This document shows positions 1 through 6,938 of a DNA stretch of 64,000 nucleotides, in pieces (position 1 is the first letter of the stretch; each line of letters starts with the position of its first letter). The position numbers and the translations under genes are program-made. Source of the DNA: Marinomonas sp. IMCC 4694 (GTDB taxonomy: Bacteria; Pseudomonadota; Gammaproteobacteria; Pseudomonadales; Marinomonadaceae). The stretch lies in contig NZ_VSRV01000001.1 of assembly GCF_008122525.1 (NCBI RefSeq), positions 2,046,001-2,110,000 on the forward strand, read 5' to 3'. The notes below the pieces were generated by a model. It saw only the letters and a program-made list of their open reading frames with translations. It ran no database searches and was not told the DNA's origin.

Positions 1-371
1 TTTTGCGTGTTGTAGCACATTTGCACAATACCAACTCCCAGATCTTTAAAGATCTGCACATAGCCAATTTGGTCCTCAAACGCATGGGCATTTTGAAACC
101 CCATCATTACGCCGGTTTTACCTTCGGCTTTGGCCCGATGAATGTCTTTTGTGGTGTAAACCTTGGTCAGTAAATCACTGTTGGCGTCGATTAACTGATT
201 CATTTCGACCACGTTACGGACCGTGCCTTCGAAGTTCTCCCAAAACGACACCGTACAGTTGGCGGCGGTTAGCTTGCCTTTTGCCATGTCTTCGAATAAC
301 TCGCGGTTCCATTTCGCACAAATTAGGCCATCAATAATAATAGACTTGTCGTGTAGCTCTGCTGCGTTCAT
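1..371 (-). CDS. Membrane dipeptidase-like protein (peptidase M19 family), 3' part missing
   Basis: The gene starts at the ATG at 369-371 and runs off the window start, so only about 123 N-terminal residues are visible. They begin MNAAELHDKSIIIDGLICAK and later read GVMMGFQNAHAFED, which fits the N-terminal half of renal-dipeptidase (M19) TIM-barrel proteins. Canonical members carry a metal-binding His-x-Asp right after the first strand (DGHxD); here that place reads DGLIC, so the usual first metal ligands are absent. Relatives of this variant are known beside dimethylglycine demethylase genes in Pseudomonas glycine-betaine catabolism, which fits the sarcosine oxidase operon near 38-43 kb. 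Function is inferred; peptidase activity is doubtful. Confidence 0.75.
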   Translation of the reverse strand, partial: MNAAELHDKSIIIDGLICAKWNRELFEDMAKGKLTAANCTVSFWENFEGTVRNVVEMNQLIDANSDLLTKVYTTKDIHRAKAEGKTGVMMGFQNAHAFEDQIGYVQIFKDLGVGIVQMCYNTQ

Positions 372-480
372 TGTTTTTCCTTACCTAATGGCTAAAACAT
401 CAATGAACTGAGTGTAATTTTTCGGTACAGATGGGAGGTGGCTGGAAACGACTAGAGGGGAACTAAAAGCGACTTCTGTC

Positions 481-503
481 AAAATGGGAAGAATTCCCAT
501 TTT
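481..503 (-). terminator. Candidate intrinsic terminator hairpin
   Basis: Ten-bp arms AAAATGGGAA and TTCCCATTTT enclose a 3-nt loop, with short T tracts on either side. It lies downstream of the membrane protein gene that ends at 604 and upstream of the dipeptidase-like gene, so it most likely ends transcription of the former. An operator role for the latter cannot be excluded. Confidence 0.45.
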
Positions 504-603
504 TAGAGAGTGACAAACCAAAGGAAAAAACCAAAATAAATAGCCAGAAAAAAGCCATCAAGTGACCACCTCCCTTTCTTAAAAGAAAAGTGGCCTTTGG
601 ACG

Positions 604-1299
604 CTATTTCTTAACGATTAACTCTTCGAGCTTTAACCCAGTTGCTTTTTGAATGCTGCGCCATAAATAATAAAAAATCCCCATCATCATGATCATAGAA
701 GGGATGGCAATCATCGGGTAACTGTAAAGTGTCATCTGGCCCAGTTCTTCGTTAAAAGCTTCGGTGCCTGAAGGGCTGGTGACGATCCATTTGGCTAACA
801 CGTAATTCATGGTGGCGGAGAACGCAAACGAACCAACGATAAAATAAGTGGCTGTCATCAGCCTTTTTTCAAACAACGCCGTACTGTTGTTTTCGGCTAG
901 CTTTTGCTTGATAGTGTCTACATCCATGATGGCGGCATTAAAAAACAGCGCACGCACCAAAGGGTAGGGTGTAAAGGTCGATACCCAAACCGCAATACCG
1001 ATAAGCGCCGGTATGGCCGCTTCTTTAATCGCCAGCCATTTATTGTCCAATTCGAACAAACCAATGCTGCCGGTTAGAAACACACTGACTAAGCCCAACA
1101 AGGCAATGAAGTTAAATTTCCGATATTTGATCAGTTCAAATAGCCCCCATCCAAGAGGAAACGCTAGGGCTAACAACAGCCCACCCGTTACACCCAGTTT
1201 ATCTTCACCGCTCAATTTCATTAAAATAAAAGATGGTAAAATGACACTAACCATCAGATCGACCATCGGACGTGGCTTATGCGTTGCAGAGTTGTTCAT
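604..1299 (-). CDS. VC0807-family integral membrane protein
   Basis: A 231-residue polytopic membrane protein with about six hydrophobic segments and a basic C-terminus (LEELIVKK). The core with LALAFPLGWGLFELIKYRK near residues 44-62 and the motif LDNKWLAIKEAAIPALIG near 84-101 match what I recall of the VC0807 family of gammaproteobacterial membrane proteins. No enzymatic motif is visible and the substrate or role is unknown. It is divergent from the rhodanese gene starting at 1514, with 214 bp between them, and seems monocistronic. Family assignment is by recollection of sequence pattern; function is not predicted. Confidence 0.7.
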   Translation of the reverse strand: MNNSATHKPRPMVDLMVSVILPSFILMKLSGEDKLGVTGGLLLALAFPLGWGLFELIKYRKFNFIALLGLVSVFLTGSIGLFELDNKWLAIKEAAIPALIGIAVWVSTFTPYPLVRALFFNAAIMDVDTIKQKLAENNSTALFEKRLMTATYFIVGSFAFSATMNYVLAKWIVTSPSGTEAFNEELGQMTLYSYPMIAIPSMIMMMGIFYYLWRSIQKATGLKLEELIVKK

Positions 1300-1453
1300 A
1301 GTTTAAAAATTCTCACCTAAATTCAAAGACATCTGACGGCTATCATAAAGTAAAAAAACCAATGAGGCAGTTCTTACTGCCTCGACTTTACGCTTAAAAG
1401 ACACATTACAGCAAAATAGTCGATAAGGACCCAAACGATCACCTGAGTTTTCC

Positions 1454-1482
1454 TTGAACAAATGACGTTTGTTTACTATATT
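1454..1482 (+). promoter_or_regulatory. Candidate sigma-70 promoter with inverted repeat, for the rhodanese gene
   Basis: TTGAAC at 1454-1459 and TATATT at 1477-1482 are separated by exactly 17 bp. An inverted repeat AACAAA-TGACG-TTTGTT (1457-1473) overlaps the -35 box and spacer, a typical place for an operator. The coding start lies 31 bp downstream. Confidence 0.5.
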
Positions 1483-1513
1483 AGTAGAATCTTAACTATA
1501 GAGTAATCAAACC

Positions 1514-1858
1514 ATGCAATATTCCAGTAAATTTCAAGCAATGGCGGACGCTGCGCAAGCAAGAGTTGAAGGCATAGCTCCCAGCAGCGTAAAGGAGCGC
1601 CTTGCAAACGGCGCCATCGCCTTAGACATACGAGATTCCGATGAGCATGCGAAAGGCCACATTGAAGGCTCGTTAAACATAAGTCGCGGAAAACTTGAAA
1701 TGATCATTGAAGATACAATCCCTAACCTTGAGACCGAAATCCTATGCTACTGCAATGCCAATAACCGAGGCGCTTTATCCGCGGCTTCGCTAAAAGGCAT
1801 GGGATACGTAAACGCAAAATACATTGCCGGCGGCCTAAACAGCTACAAAAGCTTATAA
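1514..1858 (+). CDS. Single-domain rhodanese-like protein
   Basis: A 114-residue single rhodanese domain. The segment AIALDIRDSDEHAKGHIEGS (about residues 35-54) is the classical CH2A/DxR region, and the active-site loop reads CYCNANNRGALSA near residues 77-89, placing the sulfur-carrying Cys at about 79. The loop differs from the textbook CxxGxR pattern but resembles the CGGGNRG variant of small marine rhodaneses. Such proteins carry persulfide sulfur and often serve sulfur relay or detoxification; the specific partner is unknown. It has its own promoter and is followed by a strong terminator, so it is probably monocistronic. The ribosome binding site is weak. Confidence 0.85.
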   Translation: MQYSSKFQAMADAAQARVEGIAPSSVKERLANGAIALDIRDSDEHAKGHIEGSLNISRGKLEMIIEDTIPNLETEILCYCNANNRGALSAASLKGMGYVNAKYIAGGLNSYKSL

Positions 1859-1876
1859 AAATGTGTCTGAAAAACA

Positions 1877-1910
1877 AAAAAAGCCAGATGACAATTCATC
1901 TGGCTTTTTT
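1877..1910. terminator. Bidirectional intrinsic terminator
   Basis: Perfect 15-bp arms (AAAAAAGCCAGATGA and its complement) around a CAAT loop, flanked by A and T tracts. It sits between the convergent rhodanese (plus) and peroxiredoxin (minus) genes and can serve both. Confidence 0.9.
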
Positions 1911-1942
1911 ATTTTCTTATTAACCTGCCATCAACGCCCTTT

Positions 1943-2596
1943 TTAAGATGGCATTTTTACCGTACGTAGGTATGGCAGAATGGTGTTCACTTCGCCAAAT
2001 TTTTCCTTCGCTTGCTCATCATTCAAAGAGAGCGCAACAATAACATCTTGACCCACCACCCAGTTAGCTGGCATGGCAATTGGCACGCCGTAACTTGCTT
2101 GAAGCGCATCAAGAGCACGCAATACTTCGGCAAAGTTGCGACCCACTGACATGGGGTACGTCATAGACAATTGCAGTTTCTTATCTGGGCTGATAATGAA
2201 AACCACACGGACACTGGCTGAATTTGCGGCAGTACGACCATCAGGTAAGTACGCATCCGCTGGCAACATATCCAATGCTTTAGAGACGGTTAAATCCTCA
2301 TCAGCAATAATGGGGAAACCTGCTTTCGCACCAGAAAAAGACTCGATGTCAGCTTTCCATTGTTTGTGTTCCTCGACACCATCAACAGACAAGCCAATCA
2401 CTTTCGTGCCACGCTTTTCCCACTCAGCTGACAGTTGGGCAACCGCACCAAACTCCGTCGTACACACTGGGGTAAAATCTTTTGGGTGACTGAATAAAAT
2501 GGCCCAGCTATCTCCAATCCAATCATGAAGCTTGAACGTTCCATGGTCTGTTTCTAGCTCTAAATTAGGGATCACATCATTGATACGTAAAGCCAT
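1943..2596 (-). CDS. 1-Cys peroxiredoxin (Prx6/AhpC-TSA family)
   Basis: A 217-residue thioredoxin-fold peroxidase. The peroxidatic motif DFTPVCTTE lies near residues 40-48 with its conserved Pro, Thr and Cys, and the catalytic Arg region SVRVVFIISPDKK is near 127-139. The family domain TVKMPS at the C-terminus and the length match 1-Cys Prx6-like enzymes (LsfA type), which reduce hydroperoxides. Cys45 is the only Cys in the protein, so an external thiol must resolve it. A good ribosome binding site (AAGGAG) precedes the start. The upstream region holds a palindrome and a 16-bp tandem repeat; the sigma-54 regulator gene upstream on the same strand may control it, which is inference. Confidence 0.93.
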   Translation of the reverse strand: MALRINDVIPNLELETDHGTFKLHDWIGDSWAILFSHPKDFTPVCTTEFGAVAQLSAEWEKRGTKVIGLSVDGVEEHKQWKADIESFSGAKAGFPIIADEDLTVSKALDMLPADAYLPDGRTAANSASVRVVFIISPDKKLQLSMTYPMSVGRNFAEVLRALDALQASYGVPIAMPANWVVGQDVIVALSLNDEQAKEKFGEVNTILPYLRTVKMPS

Positions 2597-2627
2597 TACA
2601 CTTCTCCTTTATTGGTTTCTTAATATT

Positions 2628-2643
2628 CGAGTAAAGTTACTCG
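2628..2643. promoter_or_regulatory. Candidate operator palindrome upstream of the peroxiredoxin
   Basis: CGAGTAA-AG-TTACTCG, 7-bp perfect arms with a 2-bp centre, 32 bp before the peroxiredoxin start codon. The compact two-fold symmetry suggests a dimeric regulator site; the protein is not identified. Confidence 0.4.
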
Positions 2644-2657
2644 ACTAACTTAATATT

Positions 2658-2689
2658 AGAGCTAACTAATCTTAGAGCTAACTAATCTT
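2658..2689. repeat. 16-bp tandem repeat (two exact copies) upstream of the peroxiredoxin
   Basis: AGAGCTAACTAATCTT occurs twice head to tail (2658-2673, 2674-2689), with a degenerate third copy (GACTAACTTAATATT) just before. The repeats lie between the stop of the sigma-54 regulator and the peroxiredoxin palindrome, where upstream activator sites are expected. Confidence 0.85.
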
Positions 2690-2720
2690 AGATTCAACAC
2701 CCAGTTTACTATCATAGCCA

Positions 2721-4097
2721 TTAAAGAAACTCATTAGACTCCAACTTACGATACAAAGACCGAATACTGATTCCAGCGATGTCAGCGACTTGCTCTTTAT
2801 CATTATCATAATGCGCCATCAGATCTGATAAGTAACGCATTTCTGCCGTTTTTAAATCTACCCAAGGGGACTCACGTTTCAAACTGACCTGACTCGCTGT
2901 CACTGAGCTAGAATCATGTTGATCTCGGGGTTGTTGTTGATAAGAATCATTATCGATATCTAAACATTCATCAATCGTATTGACTTCAATAAGGTTGGTG
3001 TCAGTCAAAATAACGGCACGATGCAGTAAGTTGCTCAGTTCTCGAACATTGCCAGGGAAAGGGTACCTTTTAAGACGCTGCAAGGCCGAATCGGTCAAAT
3101 GAAACTCTTTGCGTGCACTGATACGTTTTAGCAACGCGGCGATCAACAGTGGCAGGTCTTCTTTCCGTTCTCGCAACGAGGGAATATAAATAGGGAAAAC
3201 ATTGATTCGATAATAGAGATCTTGACGAAATTCGCCGTTTTTCACCATTTGCGCAAGATTTTTGTGCGTCGCACAAATCAAACGGAAATCACTGTGTTTA
3301 ATAGCCGACGAACCCACTGGCCGAAACGAACCCGTCTCGATGAGACGCAACAGCTTTACCTGCATCGACAAAGGCACGTCACCAATCTCATCCAAAAACA
3401 AAGTACCGCCATTTGCCAACTCGACCAAACCTGTACGATTATTATGCGCACCGGTAAAAGAGCCTTTAACATGACCAAACAATTCGCTTTCAAACAAAGA
3501 ATCGGTCAACCCCGCACATTCCAGCGTCACCAAAGCATGGTTGACCCTCGAGCTACCTTGATGAACGGCGGTTGCCACCAGCTCTTTACCGCTGCCGGAT
3601 TCACCTAACAGTAAAACTGACGCCTCTTTTCGGCTGACACGTGTGACTTTTTCTAACATGTGATTGAATCGCTCACTGGCCCCAATTAAGGTATTGTTCC
3701 TGTTTTCAGGACTAGCAACTGAAACACGTTTTAACAGCTCAACAAAATACAACACCTCACCTACATCATTGTAAATGGGCTGCATTTCTACATCAACGTG
3801 CTCTTTACCCCTCGGCGTTTGATGAATATGAAGCACACGTTCTTTATGCCCACTTTGAATCACAGCGGATAAAGGACAGCTTTCACCCGCCTCATCACAG
3901 GGCACACTGTAACCATGAGACACCTGATAACATCGTGACTGTCCACCCAAAGGCACATCACCAAACTCGTCACGGTACTGCTGATTAATGGCCAATATAC
4001 GATAATTCACAGACACTAAAATCGCAGGACAATGATACGCATTGAGCATGCTTTCAAGTAGCTTTAATGAGGCCTTATCTGAAGCGATAACATCCAT
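2721..4097 (-). CDS. Sigma-54-dependent transcriptional activator with Cys-rich PAS-like sensor domain
   Basis: A 458-residue bacterial enhancer-binding protein. Residues 1-125 form a PAS-like sensor containing Cys56, His61, Cys67 and Cys74 (RCYQVSHGYSVPCDEAGESC). The AAA+ domain follows with Walker A GESGSGKE (165-172), the sigma-54 contact loop at 212-217 and Walker B GGTLFLDEIGD (230-240). A Fis-type helix-turn-helix closes the protein (about 425-455, DIAGISIRSLYRKL). The contact loop reads GSFTGA instead of the usual GAFTGA, a rare conservative change. The clustered Cys residues suggest a redox, metal or iron-sulfur input, which is inferred. Target genes are unknown; the downstream peroxiredoxin is the nearest candidate, although I see no convincing -24/-12 promoter there. 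Confidence 0.9.
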   Translation of the reverse strand: MDVIASDKASLKLLESMLNAYHCPAILVSVNYRILAINQQYRDEFGDVPLGGQSRCYQVSHGYSVPCDEAGESCPLSAVIQSGHKERVLHIHQTPRGKEHVDVEMQPIYNDVGEVLYFVELLKRVSVASPENRNNTLIGASERFNHMLEKVTRVSRKEASVLLLGESGSGKELVATAVHQGSSRVNHALVTLECAGLTDSLFESELFGHVKGSFTGAHNNRTGLVELANGGTLFLDEIGDVPLSMQVKLLRLIETGSFRPVGSSAIKHSDFRLICATHKNLAQMVKNGEFRQDLYYRINVFPIYIPSLRERKEDLPLLIAALLKRISARKEFHLTDSALQRLKRYPFPGNVRELSNLLHRAVILTDTNLIEVNTIDECLDIDNDSYQQQPRDQHDSSSVTASQVSLKRESPWVDLKTAEMRYLSDLMAHYDNDKEQVADIAGISIRSLYRKLESNEFL

Positions 4098-4332
4098 TCG
4101 AAAATGCCATATTTGTCAGTGTTGAATTGCCAAACATGTCAAATGACACGGCATTAGTCAAACAAAATGTCGGCACATCAGGGTTATGCAGCCGTTCACA
4201 TAAAGATGTACAGTCATTATCCAATATCTTCACGAAGCACCTTTACATTGGTTATAAAAAAACAACAATAGCTGATATAATTCAAAGGTTTAGCCTATAA
4301 AAGCAACATTATAAAAAAGTGTAATTTTCAAG

Positions 4333-4352
4333 CCTATTTTTGTAAAAATAGG
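4333..4352. promoter_or_regulatory. Perfect palindrome, candidate operator
   Basis: CCTATTTTT-GT-AAAAATAGG: 9-bp perfect arms with a 2-bp centre, about 110 bp before the candidate FliA promoter of the receptor gene. It could be a regulator site or a small hairpin. Confidence 0.35.
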
Positions 4353-4444
4353 TATATGAACTAATCTCTTTATAGGTTGTCAACCTAAATAATAACAGGG
4401 TTAATTCTCTTGACGCTCGCAGAAAACATACCCATTACTTACTG

Positions 4445-4471
4445 TAAAGTATCGAAATCTGTAGACGAAAA
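4445..4471 (+). promoter_or_regulatory. Candidate sigma-28 (FliA) promoter for the chemotaxis receptor
   Basis: TAAAGTAT (4445-4452), an 11-bp spacer and GACGAAAA (4464-4471) match the flagellar consensus TAAAGTTT-N11-GCCGATAA at 7 of 8 and 6 of 8 positions with the exact spacing. The downstream gene is a chemotaxis receptor, the class normally driven by this sigma factor. Confidence 0.6.
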
Positions 4472-4512
4472 ACGGATTAACATGGCCGTCCATCAACCCA
4501 AATAGAAGAAAC

Positions 4513-6015
4513 ATGATGAAAAAATCACCAGAAAACTCCTTGAAAAACGATGTGCTAGTTTATCGTTTTTTATTGTTGCAAATCCCCATATTGCTGATAA
4601 GTGGCCTGGTAGGAGCTAGCCTTTTTACCTTTGCATTGATCTGCTCAGTTATTTTGTTTGCCCTCACTCAGGTCGCTTACAGCTTGTTTAAAGGAACGAC
4701 AGCATTTTCAGTATTGGCGGGTATTTTTGCCATGCTGACGTCCTCTATGTTGATCCAAAGTCAGCTTGGCATGATCGAAATGCACTTCCATATTTTTTCA
4801 GCCATGGTGGTCTTTTTGGTATATCAGAGCTGGAAACCTATCATTGCTGCTCTTTTGACCACCGCAATTTACCATGTCGCTTTCATGTACGTGCAAATGG
4901 CCGGCGTTCATATTGGCGACATGCCCATCATGATTTTTGCGGGCCCTCATACTATGTGGGTAATGGTCGTGCATTGTGTGTTTGCAACCTGTGAGGCCAG
5001 CTTGTTAATTTACATGGCCACCCTGATGAAGAAAGAGTCCACATCCAATGCCAATGTAGCCAATGCCATTGAAGAGATCTCCAGCAAAAAAGATTTGTCG
5101 ATACGTTTGATCAATCCCGTATCCAATGCGGAAAAATCGCTGAACATGTTATTAGATAAACTGGCCAGCTTGTTTAATGATTATAAAAAGATTGCGGATG
5201 ATCTAGTCACTAGCAGCAAACAAATCAATAAAATCAGTCAAGACGTTTCCAGTCGCGCAACCTCCAGTAATCAGCGCGCTCAGTCTGTGGCTACGTCGAC
5301 AGAAAAAGTATCGGCGTCCATGCGTAACATCGCCAGCAACAGCGGGCAGTCTGCTGAACTCATCTCTGAATTAGAGCAAGGCATTTTAAGCGACAGCACT
5401 AAAACGCTGGAAATTATGGAAGATATGCAACTGCTGTCTAAAAACACAATAGCCGTTTCCAGCTCTCTTAACTCATTAACGTCTGATGTAGAATCGATTA
5501 CCAAACTGCTTAATGCAATAAGAAGTATTTCTGAACAGACCAACTTATTAGCTTTAAATGCGGCCATAGAAGCAGCAAGAGCCGGCGAAACAGGACGAGG
5601 CTTTGCGGTTGTAGCAGACGAAGTGCGAACACTGGCACAACGGTCTAGTGAATCAACAGATGACATTGAAAAAGTATTGACGAACCTTAACAAGAGCGTC
5701 AGCAGTACAGTAACGTCCATGGAGTCCAGCAAAGAGAGAACCACCATCAGTGTTGGCCACACAGAAAAGATCTCTAAAGCGCTACTCGATCGCGCCGCAT
5801 CGGTTAGCAGCGTGGCGTCCTCTAGTCGTAAAATTGCAGACGATTCATTTGCACAAGAAAGGGTAATTACTGACATCAATACCCAAACGAATGAAAACGC
5901 CGAATCCCTAAAACGATTGTCTGATCTTATGCTGGAACTTCAACAAACCAGCAAAGACATCACAGAAGTCACCAAGCTATACGAAAGCAAAGCCAACTTT
6001 TTCAAGACAAGGTAA
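4513..6015 (+). CDS. Methyl-accepting chemotaxis protein with membrane-embedded His-rich sensor
   Basis: A 500-residue receptor without a periplasmic ligand domain. Residues 15-180 form about six transmembrane helices carrying conserved-looking His residues (EMHFHIFSAM near 89-98, IYHVAF near 119, GPHTMW and VVHCVF near 144-156). A short HAMP-like linker follows, then the cytoplasmic signalling coiled coil with the hairpin tip EQTNLLALNAAIEAARAGE near 340-358. The tip and the downstream VVADEVRTLAQ leave no doubt about chemotaxis signalling through CheA/CheW. The membrane domain resembles one I recall from other receptors and diguanylate cyclases (pattern HFHIF...YxxWxP); its ligand is unknown, with bound heme or metal a possibility given the His residues. 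The gene appears monocistronic and ends at a strong terminator. Confidence 0.93.
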   Translation: MMKKSPENSLKNDVLVYRFLLLQIPILLISGLVGASLFTFALICSVILFALTQVAYSLFKGTTAFSVLAGIFAMLTSSMLIQSQLGMIEMHFHIFSAMVVFLVYQSWKPIIAALLTTAIYHVAFMYVQMAGVHIGDMPIMIFAGPHTMWVMVVHCVFATCEASLLIYMATLMKKESTSNANVANAIEEISSKKDLSIRLINPVSNAEKSLNMLLDKLASLFNDYKKIADDLVTSSKQINKISQDVSSRATSSNQRAQSVATSTEKVSASMRNIASNSGQSAELISELEQGILSDSTKTLEIMEDMQLLSKNTIAVSSSLNSLTSDVESITKLLNAIRSISEQTNLLALNAAIEAARAGETGRGFAVVADEVRTLAQRSSESTDDIEKVLTNLNKSVSSTVTSMESSKERTTISVGHTEKISKALLDRAASVSSVASSSRKIADDSFAQERVITDINTQTNENAESLKRLSDLMLELQQTSKDITEVTKLYESKANFFKTR

Positions 6016-6048
6016 TTAAAAAGTACAGCCTTGTGTTTGGTGTGTTTT

Positions 6049-6072
6049 ATAAGGAGCCTGTTGGCTCCTTAT
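6049..6072. terminator. Bidirectional intrinsic terminator
   Basis: ATAAGGAGCC-TGTT-GGCTCCTTAT, perfect 10-bp arms flanked by T-rich and A-rich sequence, between the convergent receptor and mlaA genes. Confidence 0.85.
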
Positions 6073-6127
6073 TTATGTCGCAAGACCTCATTAAAGTTGT
6101 ACGCTAGTTATAACGAGCCAAAACCTA

Positions 6128-6898
6128 TTATTCAGCCCAACTTGACTCATCTTCACCCCAGCTATCCTCGCCGTCTCCCCAACTATCGTCCCTAGGGTTA
6201 CTTTCTTGTGTCGACGTTTTAGCAGGGACATTACCGTCGTACACTTCAAAAGCGCGGGTTTGCAGGTACACATCTCGGACAAAACTGTAACGATCGCCCA
6301 CAATCATGCCCTCTGCGTTTAAAAAACGTGCTCTGGTTTGAATAACGTCTAACCCTAGTAACGCCAACTCTTCCTTGTTGTTTAAATCTAAATACTCGGT
6401 TTCATCAATGGCAATGTACTCAGCAACAAGTCCTGACCCGTCACGAACGGTAGAAGGCCCAAAAAAAGGCAACACCAAATACGGACCTGACGATAGGCCC
6501 CAATGCCCTAACGTTTGGCCAAAATCTTCATCATACTCTTTCAGTCCCAACTCCGACGCCACATCAAAAATACCAAACCAACCCGCGGTACTGTTGATCA
6601 AAAAACGAAACGTTGACGACGCCGTTTGATCCCACTTACCTTGCAGTAAATTATTGGTGATGTTGCCGATTTCACCCAAATTAGAAAAGAAATTACTCAC
6701 GCCTTTCTGTACTGGCGTGGGTGTCACCGCTTTATAGCCTTTTGAGATGGGTTTTAATACCGCCCCATCCAAAGCGTCATTAAAAGTAAACATAGAGCGG
6801 TTAAACCCTTCCCATGGGTCTTCCTCAGTGGCCGCAAACGACATCGTAGAACAGGCTAAACCCAGACTCATCAACCAAACACTCATCATCTTACGCAT
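6128..6898 (-). CDS. mlaA: MlaA (VacJ) family outer-membrane lipid transport protein
   Basis: A 256-residue protein of the MlaA/VacJ family, the outer-membrane component that removes mislocalised phospholipids and passes them to MlaC. Family signatures are DPWEGFNRSMFTFND (about 27-41), the stretch around NLLQGKW and FRFLINSTAG, and DFGQTLGHWGLSSGPYLVLP (about 125-144). The signal region (LGLACSTMSFAAT) holds Cys16 but in a poor lipobox (GLAC rather than LxGC), with a possible signal peptidase I site SFA-A, so lipidation is uncertain. The C-terminal 25 residues are an acidic tail with repeated DSWG-like units (DDSWGDGEDSWGEDESSW) that typical MlaA proteins lack. No mlaFEDB genes lie nearby. 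Confidence 0.92.
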   Translation of the reverse strand: MRKMMSVWLMSLGLACSTMSFAATEEDPWEGFNRSMFTFNDALDGAVLKPISKGYKAVTPTPVQKGVSNFFSNLGEIGNITNNLLQGKWDQTASSTFRFLINSTAGWFGIFDVASELGLKEYDEDFGQTLGHWGLSSGPYLVLPFFGPSTVRDGSGLVAEYIAIDETEYLDLNNKEELALLGLDVIQTRARFLNAEGMIVGDRYSFVRDVYLQTRAFEVYDGNVPAKTSTQESNPRDDSWGDGEDSWGEDESSWAE

Positions 6899-6938
6899 GT
6901 TACTTTCCTTAAGTTACTTGCCCTAATTAACGGACTCG

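Larger units (their letters stand above)
4098..4512. other. Intergenic region between divergent regulator and chemotaxis receptor genes
   Basis: This 415-bp AT-rich gap has no credible coding gene. It contains two short palindromes (TGTCA-AA-TGACA at 4137-4148, near the activator start, and a 20-bp one at 4333-4352) and a FliA-type promoter (4445-4471) for the receptor gene. Confidence 0.7.

Noticed and set aside
2597..2720. Sigma-54 promoter for the peroxiredoxin
   Set aside because: No TGGCAC-N5-TTGCA pattern was found on the minus strand.
5280..5879. 199-codon minus-strand frame inside the receptor gene
   Set aside because: Antisense shadow of the signalling coiled coil.
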